NCBI GenBank assembly: GCA_028023455.1
Contig: JAQFVV010006231.1
Span: 7,888,036 to 7,952,035 of the forward strand
Length of the DNA: 64,000 bases
Direction of reading: 5' to 3'
From: Epiperipatus broadwayi
Lineage: Eukaryota; Onychophora; Udeonychophora; Euonychophora; Peripatidae
Below the pieces are notes generated by a model. The model saw nothing but the letters and a program-made list of their open reading frames with translations, made no database searches and was not told the origin of the DNA. Within the stretch, counting starts at the first letter, position 1; each line of letters starts with the position of its first letter. Below are positions 37,960-49,873 of this stretch, piece by piece. The translations under genes and the position numbers were made by a program.

Positions 37960-38640
37960 GATTACTATATATCATAACTATCTAAAGATCAGTCTCAAAT
38001 CACACACCCCTCACTAACTTTTGCTCATCAGATGAGCTCAATGTATCTCCATGTCCATGTTGTTAGCTCATGCATTGAGAAATATCTTAAAATATTATCA
38101 TTCATAATAAAAAGTCAAAATGAATTTAAATGTATAATAATTTTCATCATTTTCTTCTTCATATTATGGAATGTAAATATGAAAATAAAATATAAATATA
38201 AAAGCAGTGTTGTATACTCTATTAGACGCCCACAAATAAATTGTAGTGCAATATATGTTGGAGAAACCAAAACAAATATTAAATATCACCTTCAACAACA
38301 TAAATATACTTATAATAGAGCAAGAGAAGATGATACAGCTTATTCAGCTTTTTATGTTCACCAAAATAATACAGGCCATATATGTAGTCCAAAGTATTTT
38401 ACAATATTAATGAATGAAACACATGATAAAACGCAAGATTAAAGAATCATATATTATACAAAATTCATCTTGTGCTATGAATTCAAAATTAACCAGCTTT
38501 CCGATTAGTTGTTCCTGGCCAATACAATGAAATGTTAGATTCATCACCTAGGAGAAAATAGAATTGTTTACACTGCCTTGATAAGGACTTGTAAGAGTTG
38601 AAAGCACTTGGAAATATTATTTGTTTTTATTTATTTATAT
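37960..38640 (+). pseudogene. Penelope-like element 3' end with GIY-YIG endonuclease
   Basis: In the frame 38032-38442 the segment CSAIYVGETKTNIKYHL, followed by QQHKYTYNRAREDD, AYSAFYVHQNNTGH and a final FTILMNETHDK, has the layout of the GIY-YIG endonuclease of Penelope-like elements, with AIY and YVG in place of GIY and YIG. Two frameshifts later the expected C-terminal stretch continues (SCAMNSKLTSF), and then a trailer with DKDL and ELKALG near 38580. The upstream telomerase-like reverse transcriptase is absent, so this is a 5'-truncated relic. It matters here because Penelope-like elements are known carriers of hammerhead ribozymes. Confidence 0.72.
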
Positions 38641-38649
38641 TAAACTCTG

Positions 38650-39870
38650 TATTAACAATTGACACGAATTGTTATTTTATATTATTTTTAAATATAAATT
38701 TCATAAATTAATAATGGGATTTTCTATATAAATAGTGGGATTAGATTAAATTTATCATTGTCAAGAGTCTGGTATAAAATAACATTGACCAATTAGTTAT
38801 AATTAGTTATAATAGCCTGATATCTAGTTACTATATTTGTTTCAGATAGTGAACTAACATATTCTTATATTTACAGTGGAATCTAATGAACAAAATGTAA
38901 ATATTTATGTGGAGTTTGCATATATACTGTTTAAATTTATAGATTGCAAAATAGTAATTTTTTTTTTATAATCATTTCAAGTTTTTTTTTATTTATCTTC
39001 AATTACTGAAGTGTTAAGATATATTAATATTTATATTTACAGATTTGTTATATATTATTCATTTATATCCTGCTTTTCATGAAAAAAAAAAGCATTCCAA
39101 AAATGTTTTAATCTTACGGCTGTGAGAAATTTCATAAATCATATATGTGCACAGGTTTTTTTATTTTATTTTATTGATAAGAATGACTTGTATAATAATT
39201 TTTAATGAGTTCCACTTGTGTTAATATTTAAAATCTGTGTTATACAGATAACATTAATATTCTTCGTTTTTGTTTTTCATTCTTTTAAATAATTTATAAC
39301 TCTATACAATTGCAAATACTTTTTTTTTTTTAAAGAAAATAATTTCCCTAAATTAAAACTGAGACAATTTTAATGTATAATTAATGTTAGAGTATAGTAA
39401 ATAGTTTAAAATAATCTGTATACACAATGTTATTCACTATCTGGAAATAATGGCTGATAGTTTTATCTTTGAAGAGGACAACACGGCGGCGTTATTATCA
39501 TCCCGATTGAATCTATGCTAAAATGGGATATGGAGAATGGTTTATTGTAGCCATCCAATATGAATTTATATTTAATTCGCCTAATCTGATACATTATTGG
39601 CCAATGATTATTAATGAATGATCTACCATTTAAGTTTAATATAGTTTTCTTTTACAACATAATAAATAGTTATGTATTTGTGTGACTTTTTTATTTTTTA
39701 ATCATTATATAAATATTTTAATTGAAAGGAATATGTTAAATTATTTAAGTTTGTTTCTCAAAACATTTATTAAACTAATTAATATGGATGATATATTACA
39801 AATATGGATAATGAACAATTATAATATTAGATGAGTTATGGAACTAACATTATTGAGTTAAACAGGGTTA
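38650..39870. other. AT-rich intergenic DNA, no gene seen
   Basis: Mostly AT-rich sequence with T-runs. At 39450-39520 a short frame with a good start context reads MADSFIFEEDNTAALL and stops after 23 codons with no usable donor, so I do not call it a gene. Confidence 0.5.
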
Positions 39871-39903
39871 GGTATTTAGTGGTTAAGTTCTTTGTTAACT
39901 TTA

Positions 39904-40761
39904 TTAGAGAGTCTGATATAGCTTCCATGTCTCTTGAAAAATGAATGTTGTGGCAAGAGTTTTGTCTCTTTGTTTAATTTTCTCTATGCTCTGAATAAAT
40001 AATGAGTTTTCATCTGGCTTGGGATATTGGTATTGTGCCTTGCACCTTACAATCCAAATGGCATAGGTGATGAAAATTGACAGCCTGATTGTAGGAATAT
40101 CTCTTCCACGAATGCATTCTTTTATATTAAGTATTTTGTAGTAGTCTATCTTTGAATTGTTAAATATTATTGTTTTAATATTACCTAGACCCGTGCATGT
40201 TTTAATTATGTGGTCAAATGTTTCCTCATCCCTGCCACAGCTGTGGCAAATTGATTGGACTTTGATGATAGATCTTTTATATCTGAGGAACCAGTTGACC
40301 GGCATGGCATCCAGATTAATTTTAAGTAAGTAATCTAAGTATTTTGGTTCTAGAGCCCAATACTTGAATAGGGTAATCAGCTTGTGATTAGTTATTCCTA
40401 ATCTTGTAGTAGAGATTTGATTATTTTGTTTTAGGATGCGATGGGCATCCCATAGCTTGATCTTGCTTTGATAGTTGTTATGGGCATTTGTATTTTGTTG
40501 CATTGTTGACATGATTAGATGATCAAGCCAGCTTAATTTTTTTGGGGGTGGGGTGTCGGTAGGAATTATGGATTCAGTGATCTGGTCATGGCCATACTTT
40601 TGGACTAGATTATATATCAGAGTGTGTGATTTCTGATAGTTAATTGAAGTGATGGAATGTAGTGACATTCCATTTAATCTTTTGTTTTCCTGCATGTTTC
40701 TCATGCTGATGGAAACAGTTTGTCCTTTCCATAGTAATCTTGATGAATGTTTTATTTGCAT
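39904..40761 (-). pseudogene. C-terminal region of truncated non-LTR element with CxxC...H...C motif
   Basis: A 285-codon frame overlaps the reverse transcriptase frame by about 120 bp because of an indel. It has LNGMSLHSITSINYQ near residue 30 and YLDYLLKINLDAMPVN near 141-156. It then has CHSCGRDEETFDHIIKTC (residues 172-189, Cys172, Cys175, His184, Cys189), a zinc-binding-like motif found at the C-terminus of many non-LTR polymerases, and YAIWIVRCK. The terminal stop at 39904 is probably the natural end of ORF2. Confidence 0.83.
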
Positions 40762-41614
40762 TCATCATTGGCAGGTAGTACGCAATTTTGCTGTAAATCT
40801 TTATATTTAGCAGTGAAACCTTACCATAGAGCGAAAGGTATACCTTTGAGAGGGTCTTAGTGATCTGGTCTGTGTACTGGAGGATTTTTGCCTGAAGTTC
40901 TTTAGACATTGCTGATTGCGATTTTGAAATATTAAATCCCAGAAATTTCTGTGGTTCAGCTTGGAAGCGCGATTTGATTTTTTTTCCAGATAGGATAGAC
41001 CAAGCTGTGGATTTTCCTGTATTTATTTTTAGGTCTGATAGATTGGTATATTTGTCCAATATTTTATATAGTGTGTTTAGATATTTCTGAGTTGGCAGAA
41101 TGATCAAGACATCATCCATGTAAGCGATTGCTTTGATCGCTCTTTTGAGTCTGGATATATATACTCCAGGTAGGTTATCTTCAATGTCTTTAAGAAGTGG
41201 ATTGATGTAGCAGGCAAACAGGAGAGCACTTAGTGGAGATCCTTGTGGAATTGAAGTATTCGGAGTAAAACTGTTTGTATATACTCCATTGAGTGATATG
41301 TGAATTTCCCTATTGTGTAGTAAATTGTCCAATATCTGAATTATCTGGGAGGGAACACCAAGACCCTCCAAAATATTCAGCAGTGTGCTGATATTGACTG
41401 AGTCAAATGCCTCGGATATGTCAAGTTGTACGGCAATGGGCTTGGATTTTCTGTCGGTTCTGATGTAATCCAAGAGTATTTTGGTTTCACCAATCGCTGT
41501 GAGTGCTGATGAGCCTTTCTTGGCATACTGAGAGGGCATGATATGACTCAGGATTTTATGTTGTATCTTATCTTTAATGACACCCTCTATAATCTTTATT
41601 AAGAGTGGAGACAT
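40640..41614 (-). pseudogene. Reverse transcriptase domain of truncated non-LTR element
   Basis: An open frame of 324 codons. Motif A is AVQLDISEAFDSV (residues 61-73, Asp 65), motif B is SIPQGSPLSALLFACYINP (121-139), motif C is AYMDDVLIIL (164-173) and motif D is LKINTGKSTAW (195-205). The last ~30 residues are out of frame after an indel. The true continuation is the frame of the neighbouring C-terminal segment. All polymerase motifs in view look intact, unlike the rest of the element. Confidence 0.87.
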
Positions 41615-41976
41615 GGATATGGGTCTTATGTTGTTTATATCAGTTTGTTTTGATTTTTTTTTACCTGTTTATAATTTATTTTTAGATTAATATATTATAA
41701 TGGAATTAATTAAAGTGTGTTGTACGTATATAGCATAGCAGTGGTTAAAGTATTATTCCTGAGTGTTTATTATTCAAATTATTTAATTGAAATAAATGAT
41801 TTTCATAATTATGCATGCATCTTTTAAGAGAAGAAATAGGTTCCTTTGCATAAAACTAACTAATCTATAGGGTTATTATACTTATTATATTGTTTTGCTG
41901 AACATGATAGAAACATGCTATTCATTAGCTTATGAAATCATATATTTAAAATATTCAATCACAGTACTATTTATTG

Positions 41977-42923
41977 TACTTACATAAATGCCTACCTGGA
42001 AGCTTGCCAGCTGTTTTATTTTAAATAATCCATTTTCAGGGCCTTCCAGAATATTGTATAAACAATATGGCTCACTGTAAGTAATTGTATTCAATATTTA
42101 CTCTTTTATTTATCTATTAAAATGCTAAAGAAACATAAAAAACCAAGGTGTTGTGATTAAAATTTTCTTTAATGTAAATGCAGTAAAGAAAGTAAAACAT
42201 GAAAATAAAACATGATTAAGCAAAGTATAACAAACATTATTCACGACAGTGGATAGACATCGTTTTTCGGAAGAGTACTATCCCATAATTTTGAAAATGT
42301 TTCTCTGCATCTTGCTCTATCAATGGAAGATTTCAAATTTTAATTATACTTCCAAAAATGATAATGCAAAAAAGAATTTCAGTTAACAAATGTTAGAAAA
42401 ATCACAATAATTTTAGCCACATATTAACTGCTTGCCATGTGTTAAGGGTTTGCCACATGTTAACATTTGAACATTTTTTAAAGTTAACATTAAATTTAAA
42501 ATACATTTGTTAATGTTTTTAAAACTTAAAGCGTTCAAGAAAATAATTTTAAAAAAAAACAAGTGTAAACAAATCCTTCAACCATGTTCAAGAAAATAGT
42601 TTCGTGGAAAAAAAAAATTAAACAAAAAATTTGACACTGAAGATGGATTATTTAAAATAAAACATCTATGTATTTAAATTTTCTAAAATAAATTCCATTC
42701 ACAACATAACATTCAAATGGAGTGAATCCTTAACACTTGGCGAACAGTTATTACATAGCTAATATTATCATGATTTTTATGACATTCATTAACTGAAATT
42801 ATTATTGAATATGATAACTAGAGTCAGCAATATTGTTTATGCCATATATTGGAAATCCCTGAAAATGGATTATTTAAAATAAAATACCTGGCAAGCTTCC
42901 AGGCAGATATTCTATGTAAGTAC
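41977..42923. mobile_element. Non-autonomous element with ~65-bp terminal inverted repeats
   Basis: The left end GTACTTACATA...CCTGGAAGCTTGCCAG, followed by TTTTATTTTAAATAATCC and ATTTTCAGGG, is matched by the reverse complement of the right end (about 42855-42923) with few differences. The interior of about 800 bp is AT-rich, has no ORF, and holds short direct repeats such as CATGTTAA and AAGAAAATA. No target duplication could be fixed, so the superfamily is open. Confidence 0.75.
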
Positions 42924-45900
42924 CTTATTAATAATATCTTTAGAGGGAATACTGAATTGTAAATAAAATACTAAGACTGAATTTTTAATAATAAAATATT
43001 TAATAAATATAAAAATTAATATCAATAATAATTCATATAACAGTATCCATGAAATAAACTTGTACAAAGATATTTGTTCAAATGTGATGATATATATATA
43101 TAAGGGTTAATTAATCACATGCTATTTTTAATTATTGGTTCAAATAACTAATTTATTATTATTATTAATTAATAGACAATTTAAATTCAGCATGTAATGT
43201 GAAACTATTTTGATTTAATAAATATTTAAAAATATTATTTAAGATTTAGCTATTAATATTGGAAATATTAAATATATAAAATTTGCAAACAGAAAATTAT
43301 TAGAAACACATATTAAAGAATGGGAATGAAATTATGTCTACAAATAGGGTAATTTTTTACCCATGTTTTTAGATACAAATCAATTTGTACATACACTTTT
43401 AAAATTACCGTTTAACCAAAGCCTTTTTTTAGCATGAGGATTTTCTAATAGCTTATTATAATTTATGACTTTTATAGAATCATTCATTTTTTAAATGAAG
43501 ACAATTCTTTTCTAGATTCTCATTGATTTTAAAAAATAATCAATTGATTTATTGCTTAGGAATTCATAAAAAGTTGAAGCATTGGAAAAGCTGGGAAATG
43601 ATCAATGAATCTTAACCTCAGTGTCTGACACTATTACACATCAACCAAATCTAAAACTTTCACTGATTATATTTAAGTAGTATGGAGATTAATTCCATTA
43701 AGTTTTGATATTATTATCTCTTATGTAACTTACTTTATGATTGAAATTAGACTTTTTTGTAGATTTATTATATGGTTAAAGATATTTCTCGTCACATATA
43801 GGGATAAGTAATCAAATGACTCAAATGAGTTTTTAACTAATTATCATTGCACTCATGTATTTGCTTTTCTAAGACTGCATTAATTCCAGCTGCTCCTCTC
43901 TAGTTTCATTAAAACCAATTTATAAGTCTGTGAGAGTATTTATGGTTTCTACTTATCTATTGAATAATAAGTCACCTTCAACATTAATAAATTCAGGAAT
44001 TAACCAACACTCTAACTTTAGAAATTTCATTTTATAAACAGACAAAAGTACAAGCGAAAAAAAATTATAAATAAATTCAAATTGTATTAATTTTAATTGA
44101 AGATATTTGCTATGACTAATATATTTTTAAAAAAGTTGAATTACTTAATTTTTTTTCACAATTAACTTTTCTCCACCCACTATGGATCAGCATTTGGAAA
44201 TGAAATGTCAATGAAGGTTATCTAATTTATCACATTGTAGATAATTTTTATCATTTCAAATAGTATTTTCAGAATGTGGAAGTATGACATAGTTTTATAT
44301 ATATATATATAAATTTTTTTGTAAAAGTTATATTTCAAAGAAATCCTTTTTCTATATATATAAAAAAAAAGGGATCTGAATTCATGCTTTCAAATAAATA
44401 AATTTTTATATTTATATTTTTATATTATATCAAAATGAATTATCTTGATGTTTAATTATAAAAAGAAAATTAAGTTTATTATGCAATATTAATCATATTT
44501 TTATTATAGTTTGTAAAAAAATGTAGCCATATATGTACATGTTTTGCATGCAAAATACACGTATATATGTATATGCATATAAAGTGATCAAATTTAATTA
44601 CTAATATTTACAATACATAAGTTGTCTGTGAACATGTTTATAATGTAACCAAAATTAATTAGTAAGTTTTTTATATATTTTTAATCTTTATTATTAAATA
44701 AATAATTGGGAGGAAAAAAAAATCTAATATTTGTTTTATTAGGAAAGAAAGACACTTTACACTGATGTTTTTTTTATCTAGGATTGAGAGCCTGATAGCA
44801 TAATAGTATAATTGAGGATTCTAATTCTTAATAAAAAATTGGTACTGTGTTTATTTTATTTTATTATAAATTTTATGTACAATAAACTTGAATTCTTAAA
44901 AAGGAATATGCACATGTGTTTAATGTGACCAAATTTAATTAGTAATTTATTTTTGTTTTAATCTTTAGTAATGTTATTATTAAATAAATACTTGAAAACA
45001 AATTAATATATAATCTAATATTTGTTTTATTAAGAAAGATACTCTAGCTAGGATTGAGAATGCTTTTTTTTTTTTAAAAAAAAAATGTTATTAATAATAT
45101 TTTATTTCATTTTATTGTACATTTTATGCACAACAATTTTAATTTATAAAAAAAAGTTTTTTTTTTCAAAACTAACATGTCAAAATTTCAATTTATGAAT
45201 TAATCTAAAATTTATAACTATATATTTAAATTCTTTATATTTCTTTATTTATATTTTTTGTAATTATTATGTATCTTATCTTTATTATTTATTATTATTA
45301 TATATTACCTTTATGGAGAATTTAATATTTTATATTATTTTTTATATAATGTCATATTGTGAATAAAAAAATAAATATGAATTATTTAGTAATACAAATT
45401 AAAAGGAAATGAGAATCAAGCATTTTATAGGATTTATGACAACTTATTTTGTGCATTAAGTCAATTCAACATTCTACCAGATAAAAGATTTAAATAGTAT
45501 TGCTTTATGATAGAAGTGATAACATATTTTCTTAATATATAAATACAATGGTAATCCACAATGGCTACAAGAATTACTCATATAAGTGCTACAAGTAATA
45601 TGTCATGCTACTTCTAAGAAGATTATTTGTTGTATATATATATTTCAAATTTGATTTAAGCATTATTTACAATATTTATTAAAATGTTTGTATAAAAAAA
45701 TTAGAAATATACAACCATAAAATCACAAAAATGAAGAAATAAAATTACTTTTGTTTAACTGGATTCAATGGATTGCTTTCTTATACTCAGTTATTATAAT
45801 GAAATAAATTTGCTTTCTATTATTGTTGCCAATTTAGTTATATTAAGTTTTATAAATTTGTTTTAAAAAATAGAAATTTTTTTACAGCCATTTAAACTAC

Positions 45901-46935
45901 AGCAAGTATGAAATCTTTCTACCTGAAAAGGTGGACATATAATTTAAAGCTACATGATCTTAATTCAAACTAATTTGATTTTAGAAAATTAGATACATAA
46001 TTAGGAAGCACTGAGAAAATACCTGTTTAACTTAAAAAATAATATGAAATTAAAGTATTTGAAAATTGATTATGGTATAATATTTCTCTTGTAGCTGCTA
46101 TAGATTAAGTCAAAGCATATGAACAGAGTTTTTTTTCTTTTTGTTATTTCTCTGAAGGCATTTTTTAAAAAATTAATTTTGAATTTATATATTGTAAAGG
46201 TTGGGAGGATCCATTTTTACAATCCTTATATGTCACATATGTTTCTTTAAAAAAAAAAAAAAGGCAAAAAAATAGATTTTCTTTTTTTTTCAATTGTGCG
46301 ATGTTTGAAGTATTTATGAAGGAAGGATAGTGAATGTTTGTTTTTTTGTTATTTTAGAATACCCCTTTGATTTTATAAAACTAGCAATTCCAGAAAACAT
46401 TGCGGTATTTCTTTTAAACTTAAGATAGGAAATTGTATGGTTTTTCATTTCTTTTGTTTGTTATCTTCATGTAATCTCGATACGCATGTTTTGTAAAAAT
46501 GTAATCAATTTGTACTTTTATTTACATTTTAATGCATGAAAATCATTTGTTTGTTATTAAAACACCTTTATTTGTTATATTTTGTTATACATTAGCTTCT
46601 GTATTTGTTATTCTTGATTATGAAAGATGGCAATAGTGATGATGGTATATGGAATAAGAAAAAGGACTATATAAATCACTTGAAAAATATTAATGATCAT
46701 AATGTGTCAAAAAAAGGTGCAAAATTATAGTTTGTTTATAAAAATAAAAAAAAGAAGAAATTTATAACTTAACAAAAAATCTCTTTCTTTATATATATCA
46801 TAACCTGTCACATTTATATATAGAACCTTTATATGTGTACGTATTTTTTTTAACAATTGCAGAGTATTAAAATTTCTTTTGGAAAATTGATAGCTATGTA
46901 AACAATACAATTAGAAGCAATATCATGGAAACATA
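42924..46935. other. AT-rich intergenic DNA, no gene seen
   Basis: Contains AT microsatellites (43090, 44300), long A and T runs (45070, 46247) and a ~280-bp diverged tandem duplication at 44630-45160. No coding signal. Confidence 0.5.
44630..45160. repeat. Diverged ~280-bp tandem duplication
   Basis: TAATGTAACCAAAATTAATT at 44641 recurs as TAATGTGACCAAATTTAATT at 44921. Both are followed in order by TCTAATATTTGTTTTATTA, AGGATTGAGA and a TTTTATTGTA-like stretch. The copies are moderately diverged. Confidence 0.75.
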
Positions 46936-47169
46936 AGCTAGATGCTGAAGCAAGAGATCACGCTAGTTTCTGTAGTGACTATTATTGATAATCGAGTTTT
47001 CTTTTATCTGAAGAAATTTTGTAATTATTTGCAGTTGGTATTACCAAAGAATGGGTGGATAGAGAGAAAATTATCTGAGGAACTTGGGACCTTCACCTCA
47101 TCCATTGTCATAGAGCCTATGTTAGAAAAGAAAGGAATAAAAGCAAACACTTCGAAGAAAATAGCTATT

Positions 47170-47560
47170 CTCATCCTGAAATTAATTTTAGCAAACCTTG
47201 GTAAACATTACCTTTAGCAGACCGAAACATACACTCTGTGGTAAAATAATTTTGAACTGTATTGCATAGGTCTCCGTAATACATATACACGAAATTCTTC
47301 TGGTGCACAATAACAGAATGCAAATATGTGCCATTACAAATTCTGCCTACGTTATTGTCTGCAGCCCATCCATCAGTAATTTTGTGGGTCCCTGAAAAAA
47401 AATCCAATCTGATGGATATAAAGTGGCAACATAATCTGCATTGCCATCTAATACCATCTGCATTTTCAGCATATCTCACCAATGAACTCTGTTCATTGCA
47501 ATGCTGTCATAGGACATTGTTCTTTAGCAGTTACCGCCTTGCTAATCACCTCATTGCTAG
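47170..47560 (-). pseudogene. Merlin / ISXO2-like DDE transposase relic with internal deletion
   Basis: On the minus strand, NNVL leads into VRYAENADGIRWQCRLC, an N-terminal Cys motif as in IS1016/ISXO2-type proteins. This is followed at once by HKITDGWAADNNVGR, TYLHSVIVHQKNFV and GDLCNTVQNYF, which correspond to the C-terminal part of the catalytic domain (in relatives: D-W-AY-L, H-VNH--NFVDP, GAHTQNVE). The middle, with the first catalytic Asp, is missing, so the frame of 103 codons (47171-47482) is a deletion derivative. Relatives move DNA by cut and paste. No terminal repeats were identified. Confidence 0.65.
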
Positions 47561-48440
47561 TTCCAGAGTTTGAAGTTCCTCCATTAATGTCAAGATTCTA
47601 CATGCATAGCCATAAGATCTAATATTTTATTTATTGGCATGATAAGTATTACACAATTTATGCCTGCCATAACCTTATTGTAGTTAGTTGTGAAGTAATG
47701 CAATTCTTACACATTTTCTGAATAGATTTCAGATATCAGATAGCATACATACAATTACTTTTATCAAAATACTGACTTCACAACTACAGGGGGGGAAAAA
47801 AAGAAAAAGCAATAAAATTTAAAAAAAAAAAAATTGAAGTTATTCCGCCAGAGTGCTATGTTTTGGTCCATTTAAGTTATCTTGGCTTAACCAAAAAGAA
47901 GTATGGTTGCAAGGTTTATGCATTAATTCTTTGGCCATATTGCCCAGATTTCATTATAGATAGACATTAATGCCACAAATGGCTATTGAGCTTCAAAAGG
48001 AAGGCTATTATTGGGAAAAAAATTCTAAATGGTAATTTATTTGCTTATTAATATTTTTTTTTTGTTAGTGCATAAGTTTTCATTTTTATTTATCTTTTTT
48101 TTTCTGTGTTCGGTACATACATCTAATACATGCGAGGTATTATTATTACTTATTGAATGTTTGACATTAATTTATTATGTGTAATTTTATGAAGATCATC
48201 TATATGTATATAACGTATTATTAGAGGTATTAATATTTAACTAATTTTTTTATTTATGACTTAATCATAAGATACCTTTGATAAAATTATAATATTAGCA
48301 TTTTAATATATGAATTTTTTCTCCAGTACAGGCTTTTTCATATCTGCACTCTAATATGTAATATATAGGGTTTGAACTCAGACTTTCACATGACCCTCTA
48401 TTTCATACTGCTGACACATTCGATCACAAACATGTCAAAA

Positions 48441-48510
48441 AGTTAAATAATCACCAATATTCATATTTCGTGTTAAACCAGCACTCGTCAGTTAGTTCAG
48501 ATTATCATCT
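48441..48510 (-). ncRNA. Hammerhead ribozyme-like motif, best preserved stem II
   Basis: Minus strand reads CTGACGA (the variable seventh core position is C), stem II GTG/CAC with the usual G-C at its base and loop CTGGTTTAA, then an intact GAAA. Stem III is a short AT hairpin ending in TA, and TTGG pairs with CTAA (one G-T pair). The predicted cleavage lies between 48458 and 48457 on the minus strand. This copy keeps all invariant core bases I can check. Confidence 0.7.
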
Positions 48511-48935
48511 CCACACACATATATACAATCAATGCTCAGTTTATATTAAGATAGCCAATCTTCATACTTCAATGGATATGCTTCAATCCATTCCATCCCA
48601 TAACTCTTCAGCCATCCATTTCATTGAAAATCTGATGATGGAACACTCAAAGCCCACGGTGCCAACTTTCTTATCCTACCCATGTTGGCCATAAGTCACT
48701 CTGACCCTCATGTACAGGACATAATCCATTTACATACATACATGAAGGATGGACAGACCTTACAGCACTATATTTTAATATATACATTTTTTTCTACAGT
48801 ACAGACTTTTTCATACCTGCACTCCAATATGTAATATATAGGGGTTTGAAGGGTTGAACTCAGACTTTCATGCAACCCTCATCGATCCATACAATCTCAT
48901 ACTGCTGACACATTTGATCACACACATGTTGAAAT

Positions 48936-49005
48936 GATAAATAATCACCAAATATACATATTTTGTGCTTAACCAGCACTCATCAGTTGTTCTAGATTAC
49001 CATCT
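48936..49005 (-). ncRNA. Hammerhead ribozyme-like motif with damaged GAAA
   Basis: Reads CTGATGA, a perfect stem II GTGC/GCAC with loop TGGTTAA, but AAAA instead of GAAA, followed by ATATGTATA and TTTGG. The invariant G after stem II is lost, which should prevent cleavage. Confidence 0.65.
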
Positions 49006-49873
49006 CCACACATTTATACAATCAATGCTCAGCTGATATTAAGATAGCTAATCTTTAGACTTCGATCCACTCCACCTCACAACTCTTCAGCTGTCCATTT
49101 CATTGAAAATTTGATGATGGAATGCTCAAAGCCCACATTGGTGCCATTGTATATATTATACACACATAGTTATAGATAGGTGTTTAAGTATTTCCGCCTT
49201 CTTTCATGAGAGTTAGTTTTAGCAAATATGAATTAAAATTATTGTAGCATAGTGATGACTTCTTAGTAGAATTTCAAAAGTAAACATGATGTGATATGAT
49301 CTCTTATATTGTAATATAAGATCTTGTAATGAGCAACTTAGAGGTTCACCAAGAAGAGTATATTTCTAGAAGATTTGTGTTCATATTTAAAGAGAATTGT
49401 AGTTTACATTGATACAAAGGGAACACTGATAGTTATGATTTTTTGATTAGGAAGCTGATATTGTTTTACCTTTAAAATGTATCTATGATCGGAATAATTG
49501 TATTGTTAATCGTCATAGTATTTTACCTATCACAAAATATAGATGTTTTTTATGTGAATATAGTCATAGTTGACAGATATTAATAGTAAATACTGTGTAG
49601 TTAAATGATATTAAAGCCAAGTGAGAGAAATTATAAAGAGTTGTTTTGTACTTTGTGATGCCATTATTATTATTGCCATTTAAAAGAAAGAAAATGTCCA
49701 AATTGTTAATAAAAGATACATCATTTAATTTACTTAAACAGTTTTATGAATTATTTATTTATTTAATTTTGTTTCATCACTTATCACTATAGAGTTATTA
49801 TGCTATACTCAATACTATGAATTTAATCCATTTACCCTGAGAGTATTCAAATGCTACTATAGTTTGCCTAAAC

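Larger units (their letters stand above)
39880..41665 (-). mobile_element. 5'-truncated relative of the 7-12 kb non-LTR element
   Basis: On the minus strand this begins within the reverse transcriptase (NNIRPISMSPLLIKIIEG) near 41640 and runs to the end of ORF2 near 39904. Its protein aligns by eye with the 7-9 kb element throughout. Truncation at the 5' end is the usual result of incomplete reverse transcription. A single indel near 40735 splits it into two overlapping frames; otherwise it is in better condition than the longer copy. The exact ends and target duplication could not be fixed. Confidence 0.85.
48296..49141 (-). mobile_element. Head-to-tail dimer of the hammerhead-bearing repeat
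   Basis: Two minus-orientation units follow each other: CAGTACAGGCTTTTTCATA at 48325 recurs as CAGTACAGACTTTTTCATA at 48797, a 472-bp step. Each unit shares with the 19.6-kb array the blocks AACCAGCACT/AAT, ATATTAAGATAG, CAACTCTTCAGC or TAACTCTTCAGC, and GAAAATCTGATGATGG, in that order. The second unit is shorter and stops near TTGGTGCCATTG at 49140. The parts outside the ribozyme and landmark blocks differ from the 19.6-kb version, so this is a separate subfamily. Confidence 0.78.

Noticed and set aside
38020-38045. CTGATGAG on the minus strand near the Penelope-like end, as its ribozyme
   Set aside because: No GAAA follows at the right distance and the stems cannot be drawn.
39450-39520. 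Short ORF MADSFIFEEDNTAALL... with good start context as a first exon
   Set aside because: It stops after 23 codons and has no usable splice donor before the stop.
46942-47217. 91-codon plus-strand ORF overlapping the Merlin-like relic
   Set aside because: An acceptor-like TTTGCAG lies inside and the second half looks moderately protein-like, but there is no donor, no known motif and it overlaps the antisense transposase relic.
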